The translations under genes and the position numbers were made by a program. Under the pieces are notes generated by a model. The model did not search any database and was not told the DNA's origin. It saw only the letters and a program-made list of their open reading frames with translations. Source: Nymphaea colorata (Eukaryota; Streptophyta; Magnoliopsida; Nymphaeales; Nymphaeaceae). From it: 64,000 bases of DNA. Each line of letters begins with the position of its first letter. The first letter of the stretch is position 1. Below are positions 11,253-22,712 of the stretch, piece by piece. The stretch spans positions 17,437,289 through 17,501,288 of the forward strand of contig NC_045146.1 in assembly GCF_008831285.2 (NCBI RefSeq). Reading direction: 5' to 3'.

Positions 11253-13254
11253 TCTCTCTCTCTCTCTCCTTCTTCTTCTGCTGCTGCTCTTTTATTGAAG
11301 AAGGATCCAAAAGAGACACGTGGGGTAATATGGTTGTGGCGTCTTCTTCTTCTTCTTCTTCTTCTGCTGCTGCTGCCGCTGCAACTGCTGCTTTTCTCAA
11401 GAAGGATCGTGAAGAGAAATAAATGCTCCTATGGTTCGGGGGTATAATCCTTCTTTCTTTCTTTTCTCGTCTTCTTCAACTGCTGTTTCACTTGAGAAGG
11501 ATCGCAAAGAGATACAAGTGAAATTATGGGTGTGGGGTATTCTCTGCTCTCTGCTCTCTCTCTCTAACTTTCCTTTTTCATAAAGCAAAGGGAAAGAGAG
11601 AGGCTCGTGAACTTATCTGGTCCTTCATAAGGATTAATTAACAATGGAGACAAAAGAAATTCCAGCATGATCCGCTGAATTCGCAGGTCGGTACAGTACA
11701 GATGTTGACCCTTTTGCTTTTCCTTGGTCGACTTCACTGCCCGTAGAGTCGTAGACGCATTTGGATGAGTTCATTGGCATTTGGCAGCATCAGAGTATAA
11801 GTTGGCAAGCCCTCGTCCCTTTCTAAATTCAAATGCTTCTGATTTAAATAATCTTGCAGATGTAAATGGGTAGTTCTTCATTTTGCAATTTCTGTTTTTC
11901 CGGCTACACCAGATTTTAGTTTTGTATCTTATTTTGTCAAACTGCATGTCTAAATTTAATCTTTTTCCTGAATTTTAGACATTTATATTCCTAATTGCCC
12001 TCAAGTTTTCCATCTTCGTCTTCCTTTTCTTACAAGATGAGCAATTTTACTTTTTGGCAGCAGAAGGACGTATAGGTGCTTCCAGCACCAGTATCATGGC
12101 GCCGAATTCAGCGCCATATATACTAACGTGATTCTGAAGCTTCTGATCATCAGCCAACTCCTGTATGATCCCCAAGTTGGGTGATAATGAACCCCACTAA
12201 GAGAAGAATGATAAATCCAAGTAACTCCACCTACCGTTCCGCTCCACTTGCATCACAAAAAGCATGGCCAGCCTTAGAGTTCTAAGCAATGTTGTCATAA
12301 TAGACAACTTGAATTGAATTAATGTTAAAGTCGATGGCCGATTCAAGTTTGTCACACGCCAGCTTTTAACTGTTTTTTCGAATATTTTATCTCTATTTTT
12401 TAAAATATTTTCAGATTTCTAAATTATTTTGATCAAACTTCGAAAATGTATTTGCAAATTTCAAAAAGTTTACTTCAACATATATAAAAAATTTGAGAAA
12501 AATTAGAGAATTTCTAAGTCGGCCCTGTTAAAATTTTGATACTACAGTTTGTCTCCTGCAATTGCAGACTCCACGTCTTATTTAAATCGACTGGTTCATA
12601 GAATTGCCGACAAACTATTTTTTATTTTTTACTACATTAGTTTTAAAACAAGAATGTTGAGAGGCCACAGGCAAGCAATGAGCGGAGCCTCACCAATAGG
12701 AGACCGTAATGAAAGGGCTCCGGGACCCTCTAAGAAAAGAAGAATGGCCTTCAATTAAGAATGGCCCTCGATTCGTGGGTGGACAGGTCGTTTTCATTAG
12801 TATGGAATTATTCCAATAGAAGAGGTTTGATAAGAAGAACATTGTGTTTTTAAAACACGTGTTCCCAGAAAGTATGCTTTAAAAACACGATATTTTCGTT
12901 TTAAGAAACATGTTGTGATAAAGAATGTTGTTTTAGACTCACCAATCAAACATTAGGTATGATCATGTAATGTTTCCTAAAACAATAATATGGTGTTGGT
13001 AGAATGTATATTGCAGCAAGTATATCTCAAGAACACAACATCATTCACAAGTTTAGTATAAGGAACGAGAGCCAACATTTATTAAATCTGAACTAATTGG
13101 ATATCTTTGAATCGGATTTAGACTCAATTCAGGCTCGGATCTCATTTTTCTTGAACTAAACCATTGAATAGTGTCTGGTGCAGTTTCAATAACTTTTCCA
13201 CTTAAAATTTACTAAGGGACAACCACCTTTTGTGTAAGGTTGCCGCTTGCTTAA
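11253..13254. other. Microsatellite-rich 5' flank and intergenic DNA
   Basis: A (CT)n run lies at 11254-11270 and a (TTC)n(TGC)n tract at about 11339-11390. Both lie just upstream of the small minus-strand gene and could sit in its 5'UTR or promoter. Beyond about 11600 the sequence is AT-rich with no supported gene. Confidence 0.4.
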
Positions 13255-13402
13255 GGGCTTGAGTGGACCTACAGTATATCCTTCAACTCAGATATCATGT
13301 TTGCCGCTGTTTATATCCTAAAAGAGTAACATACCAGAACATGATAGGATTCAAACCTCAAACTTGTTGAGTGTGAACCACCTTGCTGCCCCTTGAGGAA
13401 TT
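13255..13402 (-). mobile_element. tRNA-derived SINE-like element, copy A
   Basis: On the minus strand the head reads GGGGCAGCAAGGTGGTTCAC (box A-like) and, about 30 bases on, GAGGTTTGAATCC (box B-like). It ends with CATGATATCTGAGTTGAAGG followed by ATATACTGT. The same head, spacing and tail recur at about 35.99-36.12 kb and 38.80-38.95 kb, so this is a family rather than chance. Ends and target-site duplications are not resolved. Confidence 0.45.
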
Positions 13403-13627
13403 AAGTTTTCCATTTAATAAATGCTAAATGCATGTATGGAGATAGTTTTGTCCTGAGCTTAAGCACAGCCAAGCCGTGCTCTAACCTGGGTAAAGCAACT
13501 CTACCTGAGATCAAGCTCCACTCTTAGAGATAAAAACCCTACTGACCCCAAAAACACCGTGACAGAAATGACAATGAGAGAACATTGCAGCCCCAGAAGC
13601 ACAGTTCAGGGGTAAAAACATCATGAT

Positions 13628-13957
13628 TCATGAACTTGGTTTCCTGTCCTGATCTCCATATCTGCTCAAAACTTTCCCTGCTTCTACTGAAGGGAGAACG
13701 TTCAGGACCATCACCTTGTTCTCAATAAGTGCAGCCCTGACCATATCTGCACGAGATCTCTTTGCTGCGCTCCATAATGCTTCTTGATCTTCTCTTCCAT
13801 CCCTGATTATTGGAGAGGATCAAGCCCTCTTTGTTCTTGGTCGTCTAAACGGCGCCCACCTAAGAAACATGGCCATCTCTGTTGTGTCCTTACCTTCATT
13901 GGCATTATCATGGGTCATAGCAGATGTTGTTAGAGAACCTGTCCCTCCATACCGCCC
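13628..13957 (-). pseudogene. Unidentified coding segment with one internal TGA
   Basis: After a plausible acceptor (CTTTGTAG) the minus strand has one frame open from 13957 to a TGA at 13630-13628, interrupted only by a TGA at 13822-13820. The downstream part (DQEALWSAAKRSRADMVRAA, then ALIENKVMVLNVLP) has clear protein character. The TGA could be a true lesion. It could also fall inside a small intron, since a good donor (GAAG/GTAAGG) precedes it and a phase-compatible AG follows about 100 bases later. No upstream exons were found before LQY1 ends at 15466, which favours a gene fragment. The family is not recognised. Confidence 0.35.
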
Positions 13958-15465
13958 CTACAAAGACTTTCTTCTCGGTCTGCTACATTTATGCCAAACA
14001 AGTAAAATTTGACAAATAATAAAAGAAGCAGGCAAAAGAAAAGCATAAATACTGGCGAATAAAGAGAACTCAGACAAGGAATCTGATCCAGAATCTACAG
14101 CAGAAATTGCATACCAGCCAATGTACTTCTACAAAGATTTATCTTCAATCGAATTTCTTTTAATCAGGAAATGCTTATTAAGGCTGATCTGCAGAACAAG
14201 GGAAACCTGGACGTATTTTTCCACTGGCTTATTAGGAGTTGCATGACCATTCTCATTATTTATCTATTGCTTACAAAAGATTTGACATTGCCATTTATGG
14301 CCATGTATGTCATCTGCAGGTAAACGGGCAGAGGCCTTCGCTACATCGTTACTTGTTTATGCTGAAAAGTAGCAACTGAACAGAACCTGGCAGGTCAAAT
14401 GTGCATCTTCTGGACACTGGACAGCAACCTCTGCCACGAGAAGGGCGCTAAAAATGTTATTATCCTATTTTAAATTTTGAGAGTTGGCTTTCATATCCCT
14501 CTTGTGAGGCTGTTCTATGGAATGTGAAGTCATGTTTGATATATTCTTTTGTTTGATATATTCTTTTCCAATTATATTATTTTATCTGGCAAAAATTGTG
14601 CCAACATGGTAATTTTTTGCCTGCAATTTTCCTCTTTTTCAGTTTGGAATTGTTGATTGATGACCATGCAAACCCAAAATTTTTGCAATATTTTCTTCAC
14701 ATAATTCGTTTTCTAAACCTGCTCATCTGACATTTCTTCCTGTCATATGTTATTGCAATGGTCAAGGTGCAGCATCCCATCCTTATGGTTTCATTGACGA
14801 AAATGAGGTTACTTAACAAAAGATTAATGAAGAGAAAGATGATATTGATGGGACATGAAATGTCATCAATTTACAGGTGACGGATAGGTCTTTTCATGGA
14901 CTAAGTACTTTGGGCAATCTGGTGATACGTTACTATGTCAGAAGAATAAAATTCAAGTAGAAGCAGAGTCCCATTACTTCATAAAGAACTGATTGTTGCT
15001 CAAGTTTCAGAAAGAAATGAAGTACGCATATCTTGACATCCAAGAATTTGTGATTAATTATTTGTTGGATTTTCATGCTTCCTGTCAGATGGGAAACAGA
15101 GAACAGAAAAACTTGCAGTCAGTGACACTGCAGGAGCTTTGAAATCTAACTGAAATTTGAAATTTAGTTCCTGATTTTCTAAATGCGTCCAAGAGATTGA
15201 GTGCAGAATGAAGTTTGGAGCTACTAAGATATCAAAACAATGTGACGTTAGAACAATATTAGCATTGACCCTTGGTGAGTCAGCTGTAATAAAAGAATTG
15301 CTTGCACCCAGATCCTATCCACATACATGAATACCAGTACATATACTTTGTTTCTTTGTTTGGTTTAGTAAAACCAAATAAGATTTTATGATTCACTGCC
15401 GCTTTTCTCTGCATTGAACATCTCAGTGACCTTCCTCCTCTCCCAGTTACATAAAGCAGCAAAGC
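13958..15465. other. Intergenic / LQY1 3' flank, no supported gene
   Basis: AT-rich. It includes the LQY1 3'UTR (minus strand, immediately left of 15466). No additional exon was identified. Confidence 0.4.
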
Positions 15466-17746
15466 TCAATCGTCATCCTTAAATTCCCTAATTGAAGACA
15501 AAATATAACAAGGTATCACAACCACAGAATAACCAAATAACAAAGTCTATAGCTAGTTTGACAACATTATTACAGTTTCAATGGTATTTTCCGCCTAATG
15601 AAACTCAAAATCTATATGTGCTTCCTTTTTTCTTTCTAACCAACAAATTCTCAATTTTTTTATTGGCAGAAAGAAGAAAGAATTAAGTTGGTTGAACTTC
15701 ACACAATATCAAAGGCATCGTTTTCAACTGCTTTTCCCCTTCCCCTTTGCATATCCTATAATAGCTCTACCAATTGCACTAAAATCAAATCAACAAAGGC
15801 AGCACATGTATCAGTCTACTATCAGACAACATATCGAGGATAAGATTCGAAATATTCAAATATCACAAATTTAGAAGTCCCTCGCCCTGTATTTATTCCT
15901 TCCTATTTGCACCCCCAAGTGGACATATTAGTACTTAATTTAGTGGTAAGTTTCATCAACCGGACAAAGTAGAAAGGCTTCATTCATGTCTCGTTGGGTT
16001 TCACGTTTCACCAATGAACTAAAGTGACCACTTTAAGAAAAGGATTAAATTAAAGTGAATTCTTGGGATTTACCTACGATCAAGGTACCGAGGTTGGATT
16101 CCTGATCCTTGGCAAGTTGTGCACGTCAATGAACCAACACCATCGCAGTTGATGCACCTTGACACTTCCTTTTCATCCCCTCCAAGGTCAACTGCCACTG
16201 TACCACTTCCCATACAAAATCTGCATAGCTCTTAAGGCCAGAACGGCATCGAGCAAAGACTGTGTCAGTGGAAATCAAGTTGAGATGGTTATTGCAGTAT
16301 GATGAAGTTGGTTGTTGCCCCCATGGTTCTATGTCCAACAAGCGATATGAGCCGTCTCCCTCATCAAGTATTTAATTATGTAAGATGGTTAAGATTATAT
16401 GGCGATACAAATCAACCTTTGATGGGGGTACTTCTTCCTATCGATTCCCCTGTCTAACTGACAGATCAGAGAACAGAATGAGTTTCGCCACCCATGAAAC
16501 AGTTGGGGTCCAGCACAAGCTATATTTCCAGGCCTAAAGAGCTTTTCAGCATGTTTAACCGTAAGCTGGTTTGATCAAATTCTGTGATATATATGTGATC
16601 TAAATGTCTTCTTTTAATGAGACCCAGTACTTCTAATTGCTGGAACCAGAAGTGTGCACAGTATTTTATGGTTACCAAAACAATGACGGCCACAGAATTG
16701 CAAAGATTGCAATTTAAGAAACCTATCCTGCATTTACAAGCAGAATTCAGCGGTTGATTCTTTCAAATCAACAATATGGCTGGGCAAAAGTATCTAGAAC
16801 GTTAAAATTTCAAAGGGTAATTTACATAGACTTTACTGGATTTGAAGTTTCATCTGTCCACGTTATCCATGTTCAACATACTTCACATTGAGTACAAAAC
16901 CAGTCTCCTTTAGTTCAGGGGCTTTTACTAGAATTTTTTTCATGTCTGCATCGGTGTGCAATTTTTTAAGAATGTTCTAGTTTGGATATAGCAATACTGC
17001 GAACTAAGCACGCAAATAACTGAAAGTCGAACTTACGAGCGCCGGATCCATTACATGGAAAGCACGGCTGCTTGTTATCTCGCTTCGCCTGCAAAGCAAA
17101 AAGACCAAAAAGAATCGCATTTCAGCCAGTGAAATAAAACAGTAACATGCTTAGAAATCATTGCACTGTCAAGAAGTCCAAGAGATTTTCAAAGACAGGA
17201 TTTGCACTTGGTGATGACAGCATCCCTTTTCCGTTGTTTTGATTCCACTCTTTTACAGTTTACATCTTCCCTTCTTTAACACCCCCCGAGATTAATCCCA
17301 AACACATCGAATTCATTATACTACATTTTCCATTGCCATTCAAAAGGCCTATAAATGAACTACCCAGTTATTACGTAGATCCCCAGAATCACTCACCGCA
17401 CTGTCTATCTGCGTCTCGTAAAACACCGGAATTCCAATGCCGACGGCAATGCTGACGACACCCACGGAGATGGCTACCAGCTGCCAATCCCATGCATTAA
17501 GCACCAACAAAAGGGTCAGAAACAGAAGATGCAAGCAAACGCGAACCCACAGGAATGCATGCCATGAAGAAAATTGGAAGGTAGACGAAGAAATACAGTA
17601 TTCTGGTCCAACTCCAGCGCCTTGATTCGTGGGTATGAGGGCGGTGGCCGTTGATTTCTGACGGCTGGGCGGAGAGCTGAGAGCTTGGGATGAGAGGGAG
17701 CAAGGAAGGATGTGTGGAGGCGGGCGAGGGAAGGGGTCGTTGACAT
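15466..17746 (-). CDS. LQY1: LOW QUANTUM YIELD OF PHOTOSYSTEM II 1 (thylakoid zinc-finger protein)
   Basis: Exons (minus): 17746-17597, 17480-17397, 17088-17037, 16230-16074 and 15487-15466. They sum to 154 codons plus stop in continuous phase, the same length as Arabidopsis LQY1. Residues 1-50 are Ser/Pro/Arg-rich and resemble a chloroplast transit peptide. Residues 51-72 (starting LVAISVGVVSIAVGIGIP) are a membrane helix. Residues 87-142 hold four CxxCxGxG modules of the DnaJ zinc-finger type: CFPCNGSG, CRFCMGSG, CINCDGVG and CTTCQGSG. The protein ends EFKDDD. In the family, LQY1 is a thylakoid-membrane thiol/disulfide-active protein that associates with the PSII core and helps its repair under high light. 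The final coding exon is only 22 nt. Without it, translation would stop at a TAA that is in fact part of the donor AG/GTAAAT. The start is the first ATG giving the family-like N terminus. Confidence 0.95.
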
Positions 17747-20700
17747 GGTGAAAGACAGAGCGTTCTTCAGCCTGTCTGTGCTTCACCCTCTTCAGCAAGC
17801 TGAAGAAAAGAGAGGGTAGCACCACAATCGCCAAAGGGACAGGGGCAGCCACATGTTTGGGATATGTGGGCACATCAAAGAGAGCGCTTGAGCTCCTGGG
17901 ATCCCGTGTCCCCTGCTGCTACTTTTGTTGATTAGACACATTTTAAGCTTACTTAAAATGTTTTACTAATTGAATCTTTTAGAATGAAAAAAATTTCTTT
18001 TTTGTTTGTTCGAAATGGTAATTTCAAAACTTCATTGTCTACTTAATTAACTTAAGAACTACAAATAAGTGTTAATTAAAAGGACGCCGGTTTCTTTTTC
18101 TCACTTTCATTTGAACTGGTGCCGGCTCTCTTACATGTCAGCCGTCTCTCGGAGTTCGATTGTCTGGGGATGTTTCATTTTTGCATCTTTAAGTGGTGAT
18201 ATATATCGATCATAAATCAAATATTCCTTTAATTGTATCTGTTTTTCATATATTCACATGTTCAAATTCAGGTTTAGAAAAGTCATGTCTGAATCAAATC
18301 CGAATTTTAAATCCAATTTCATGTTCTAAATTCGATTTTTATATTGGTATCCAAATCTGAATACGGATTAGCAAATTCAAATTTTCAAAGTGTAAACGCA
18401 TGGATAAAAGATATTTTTCCATATTCGAGTTTTTCGTAATGAAGGGTTGGATATCCGACTTAAACGATATATTAACATTCCTAATGACATAATATTGTGC
18501 CTAAGTTGAAAAGTACATTGTTGTCATCACTGGCATTGATGCAGCGTAGGACCTCAAAGACAAGACAAGGGAATTACAGGTAATGGATTGTTAACCTCTC
18601 GCTCACCGGAACACCCATGTCATCGAACTAATGATAGTTGCCCGCCAGCCACTAGCCCAGCAGATGCACAAACCACATTGAGGTGTTGTGCAGGGTTAAA
18701 CTAAGTTGAGGTTATAGAAAAAGCAACACGAGCTTAAAAAAACTCTAAAAATTGAATTTCCCAAATTGATTATGGTTCAAATTGTAGGTTATTCGTGCTT
18801 GGTAGAGCAGGAACTTTTAATTTATTTTGATCAAAATAAGCAATGAGACGTTGGAATATGCATTTTTGGTCGGTAGTTGTTAAAGACTAATGTCAAGGTA
18901 GTAAGCTAATTTAAGTACTAATCACCAAATAATATTTTCAACTTAGGTTAGGTTAAATTGCAGCATGTTTTGAAGTCTTAAATGATTTCCGGGCTAAAGT
19001 AGATTTATAAATACCTTTTCGTACTAACCACTTAATGATATTCAACATACATTTGGTCAAATTCCAGCTGGTTTGAAGTTTTATTTGGTAGATCTTAGGG
19101 ATAAATTATAAACTTACTTACCTACTCGCACTAACCACTTGGAAAAGCTTTTTAAGGTGAGAAAAGTTCAATTCCGAGAAAAGGCGGGACTTGATTTTGT
19201 TGTCGACAAAATTTTTTGTGAAAATCCGTACAGGCCCGCTCTGAACTAACAAACTATTTAGGGAATTAATTTTCACTGTTTGGTTGGTGAGAAAAAAAAG
19301 TTCTTGAAAAAAATACATTGCGTCGAAAAAGGTTTTGGGTGAGAAGCTTGTTTTTAGGTGTAGAGGAGAAGCATTTCATCTTACTAAGAGCAGAAAACCC
19401 CATTCTTTTTATAATCTCTCAAGGTGTCGAGGCCTGGTGTAGTAAGATGACATCTCCGCTATGCTTAAACTTGCATTTAAATAGTTTTCCCTCTTGTTGC
19501 AATAGAGAAGTTTGATACTACCGGTGCTCAAAAGAGCTGCCTACCAACCCTCACCCTTTCCGTTGTTTAAATTTGAATATCAAGCGATGCAAGGCCTGCT
19601 TTTACTCTTTTCATAAGGCTTTGTGGCTTGTTGGATGGTGTAAAATCCTTAGGGGCGTTTGAATGACTCTCTCCTTCAATTCAGATTTATAAAAACTAGG
19701 TTTTATGAAAACCAAGTTTTTTAATGAGTTTCAGAAACTTTGTCTTTGGGTGATATCCAAAGCCAGCCTGATTATTGAATAACTTAAAAGGGGGTAAGGT
19801 TTTTCACTCCCTTTTCGGAAACAAGTTTTGTCAAAATTGGGTTTTCTTCAAACTTAATTTTGATGGTACCGAAACACTTTAAAAACCTGGTTTTAAAGTG
19901 TCACCCAAACACCTTTTTAATCTTGTATCCTTCTTTCGGCCCATTTCTACTTACACATCAGAACTTCCTTTGATTAACCAATTTTTGCAACTTATGCAGA
20001 CATGTAAGTTCATTCTTAATAACAATGTGGTTTGAAATGGATCGATTGAAACCCGTTCCCGGTTCCAATTGGTTTGGCCCAATTTCCTGAATCATTTGAA
20101 AACCCATTCGGTTCATGGATCCGATTTGGACGACATTGCTGCCTACTTACTGCAGCTCCCGTGGCAACCTGCAAGCTTCTTTTGGCTTATCTTTTCCAAA
20201 ATTTTGGTTCTAAGCTAAGTGCGCCTTTTTATCTGCATTTTGGGTGAGTGGGAGGGAATCCCAGCGTCGACGCCAAGCTACATCAGCCCATGTTTTCAGG
20301 ATGCAGAGCTGCGTCGAGACCAGGTGAACATACAGTCACTCCTTCTAACTCTAAAATAATGCTAGACACTTATTGTAATTGAAAATAGTATTCATGGAAA
20401 TCTAACTGACAATTGGATTCTCACCAACCCAAAGTTCCAAAAGTGAGTAAAAGAGAGAAGAACAAAGGACGTCGGAATTCAAAGCCAAGTGCCATCTCCA
20501 TGAAAAGGATGAACAGACCTTGGCTTGTAGTGATTCAGCAAATTATCGGATGATCGCTCATGTTAATTTGCTTGTCATGTTGCTTCCTTTTTGACATGAT
20601 TTCAGGCTTATCAATGGAGTTCCCTTCAGTTGTAGTCTGGTTGCCCTTCACGCAACCAACACTCAACCAGTGATTCCTAACTTCAGGTCTAATCTGGTTC

Positions 20701-21183
20701 CCCTTGCCCTTCACGCAACCAAGATCTTATTTATGGTCCTTCATTTATGTGTCCCTCTTTAGGCTCTCTCTCCTCCTGCCTTTCCGTCCTCCGCATTGGA
20801 GGTTAAGGGCAGAGGGCGAAGTCCTACGAGCATTCAGGATAAGGGTTGTGGTTGTGCCTCTCTCTCTCTCTTCCTTCGCTCCTTCTTTTCATGACAACAT
20901 CATGGAGGCAATATTTTTCCATTGCATGATACTCCTTTTAGGTAAAATTGATCACTTCTGATTCATCTTCTATGATAGAACACCCCTTCCTTCGTATATA
21001 AAATTATATTATATACGGATAACAAAATTTTGTCGCTAAGGAGCATTAATATAGGCGCTCTATGTCGTTATTAAGTGATCACAATATCAATTTTTTATTT
21101 TTCCAATGAAATTTTTAATGAACTGGTGAGGAAGTTGGCTCCCACCAACTCCCGTGTGTTCACGTACCGCTTTCCCTTATGTT
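17747..21183. other. Intergenic between LQY1 and the GDSL gene
   Basis: The LQY1 promoter lies at the left edge, transcribing leftward. At about 18240-18480 there is an AT-rich stretch built of variants of AAATTCGAATCCGAAT-like words, similar in texture to 48.93-49.30 kb. A SINE-family tail (CCTAAGTTGAAAAGTACATTG) lies at about 18500. A short duplication of GGTTGCCCTTCACGCAACC-like sequence occurs at about 20640 and 20700. No gene is supported. Confidence 0.4.
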
Positions 21184-22640
21184 ATGTTAGGTGTTTCCGT
21201 GGAAGGCTTTCACCACCGCCACCACCACCATGACAAGTTGCCGAAGAGCCTTTTTGTGTTTGGAGACTCAAATGTAGACACAGGGAACACGCAGGGCAGT
21301 TCGTGGTCATTTCCTTATGGCGTTACCTTTCCCGGCAAGCCATCCGGCAGACTTTCCGATGGCCGTGTTCTGACAGATTTCCTTGGTACCTTCTTTTCTT
21401 TAGTCTTCTCAGCCGCATATATGTTTGTTATGCTTACGCGTATTCATAAGTTTGGCTTCCAAAACAGAATCATGTGTGTGAGATTCAGACGCAAAGTCTT
21501 AAACTAAACCCACCTTGATTTGTTAATCTAATTCATTTTGGTCAATTGGAATCAGATTCTGGTGGACAGTTTGTTTTGCATGTGTGGATCAAGCAATTAT
21601 CTATTGAAAAGGCATGACTTCCCCTTCATTAAACTTCCATGATCGTTTGTAAAAATTAGAATATGATTTTTTTTCTTTTTCCATGACGGGAGGTCAATTG
21701 CCCCACCACCGAGAAAAAAATGCTTGAAATTTTGCTCTCTCATCCCTCTTGTCTCTAGGGTCCCGAGCAATATCGCAGTTAAGGTAAATGGGCACACCTT
21801 TCATCTTTTGTGGCTCAAAAGGTAGTACCCATAGAAATCAAAACAGGAACATATGCCATCTACATGACCCTCGCCTCAACCGGTCACGCTATCAGTAGCG
21901 GAGCTACATATAGGCAAGCATGGGCAGTTGCCCACGCCTGCAACAAATTTTTTATTTATTTTTACATATTTTTATATATATTTCTGACAATTATTTATTT
22001 GTTTGTATATGTTGTGCCTTTTCAAAAATGAAAATTTCTATATCAATGTCTCATAACAAAAAATTTTTTACTCCGCCACTGCATGCTACGCTAAGAAGTA
22101 ATTAAAAAACATAGTTGAATTGTAACTTAGCAGGGAAACACATACCTGATGTATATTCTATGCATTTTTTTCATTCATTTTGTTGAGAAACCTAAATCTT
22201 ACAATATTTTGAACACTTGACAACCGATTCAGCTGAATGAGTGAATCAGCCGATTCCCTCGATTCAGCTCCCCGACTGACTTACAATACAGCCATGTACT
22301 GAAATGGATCGACTAATTCCTATGGTATGATTTTTCGCGTTGATTGTTATGTATACAGCTGCGTATCTAGGAATTCCGTCTCCCGTTCCTTACAGAGAGA
22401 GACGGACAGCTGGGAGCCGAGACCGATACGGTATGAATTTTGCATATTCGGGCGCGGGCGTGTTCAGCACGTACTCTGCTGGCCTGCCCAACATCACGAC
22501 GCAGATTGACTACTTCGAACGGCTGCTAAGGCAGGGCACCTACAGCCGGCAGCAGCTCTACATGTCCATGGCCCTACTCAGCGTTGGCGGCAACGACTAC
22601 GCTGCTTACCTTCTCAAAAACGGTCTACATTTTCAGGTAA

Positions 22641-22712
<72 letters not shown>

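Noticed and set aside
11032..11400. Minus-strand frame with polyalanine, polyglutamate and poly-His/Leu runs, and its plus-strand counterparts
   Set aside because: Produced by translation of (TTC)n, (TGC)n and CT microsatellites.
17349..17873. 174-codon minus-strand frame
   Set aside because: It overlaps LQY1 exons 1 and 2. It matches the true protein only in exon 2, reads through intron 1 and reads exon 1 in the wrong frame.
20704..20961. Hydrophobic plus-strand frame considered as the missing GDSL signal-peptide exon
   Set aside because: It has no ATG start and no donor with suitable phase to join 21184, and it ends in low-complexity CT sequence.
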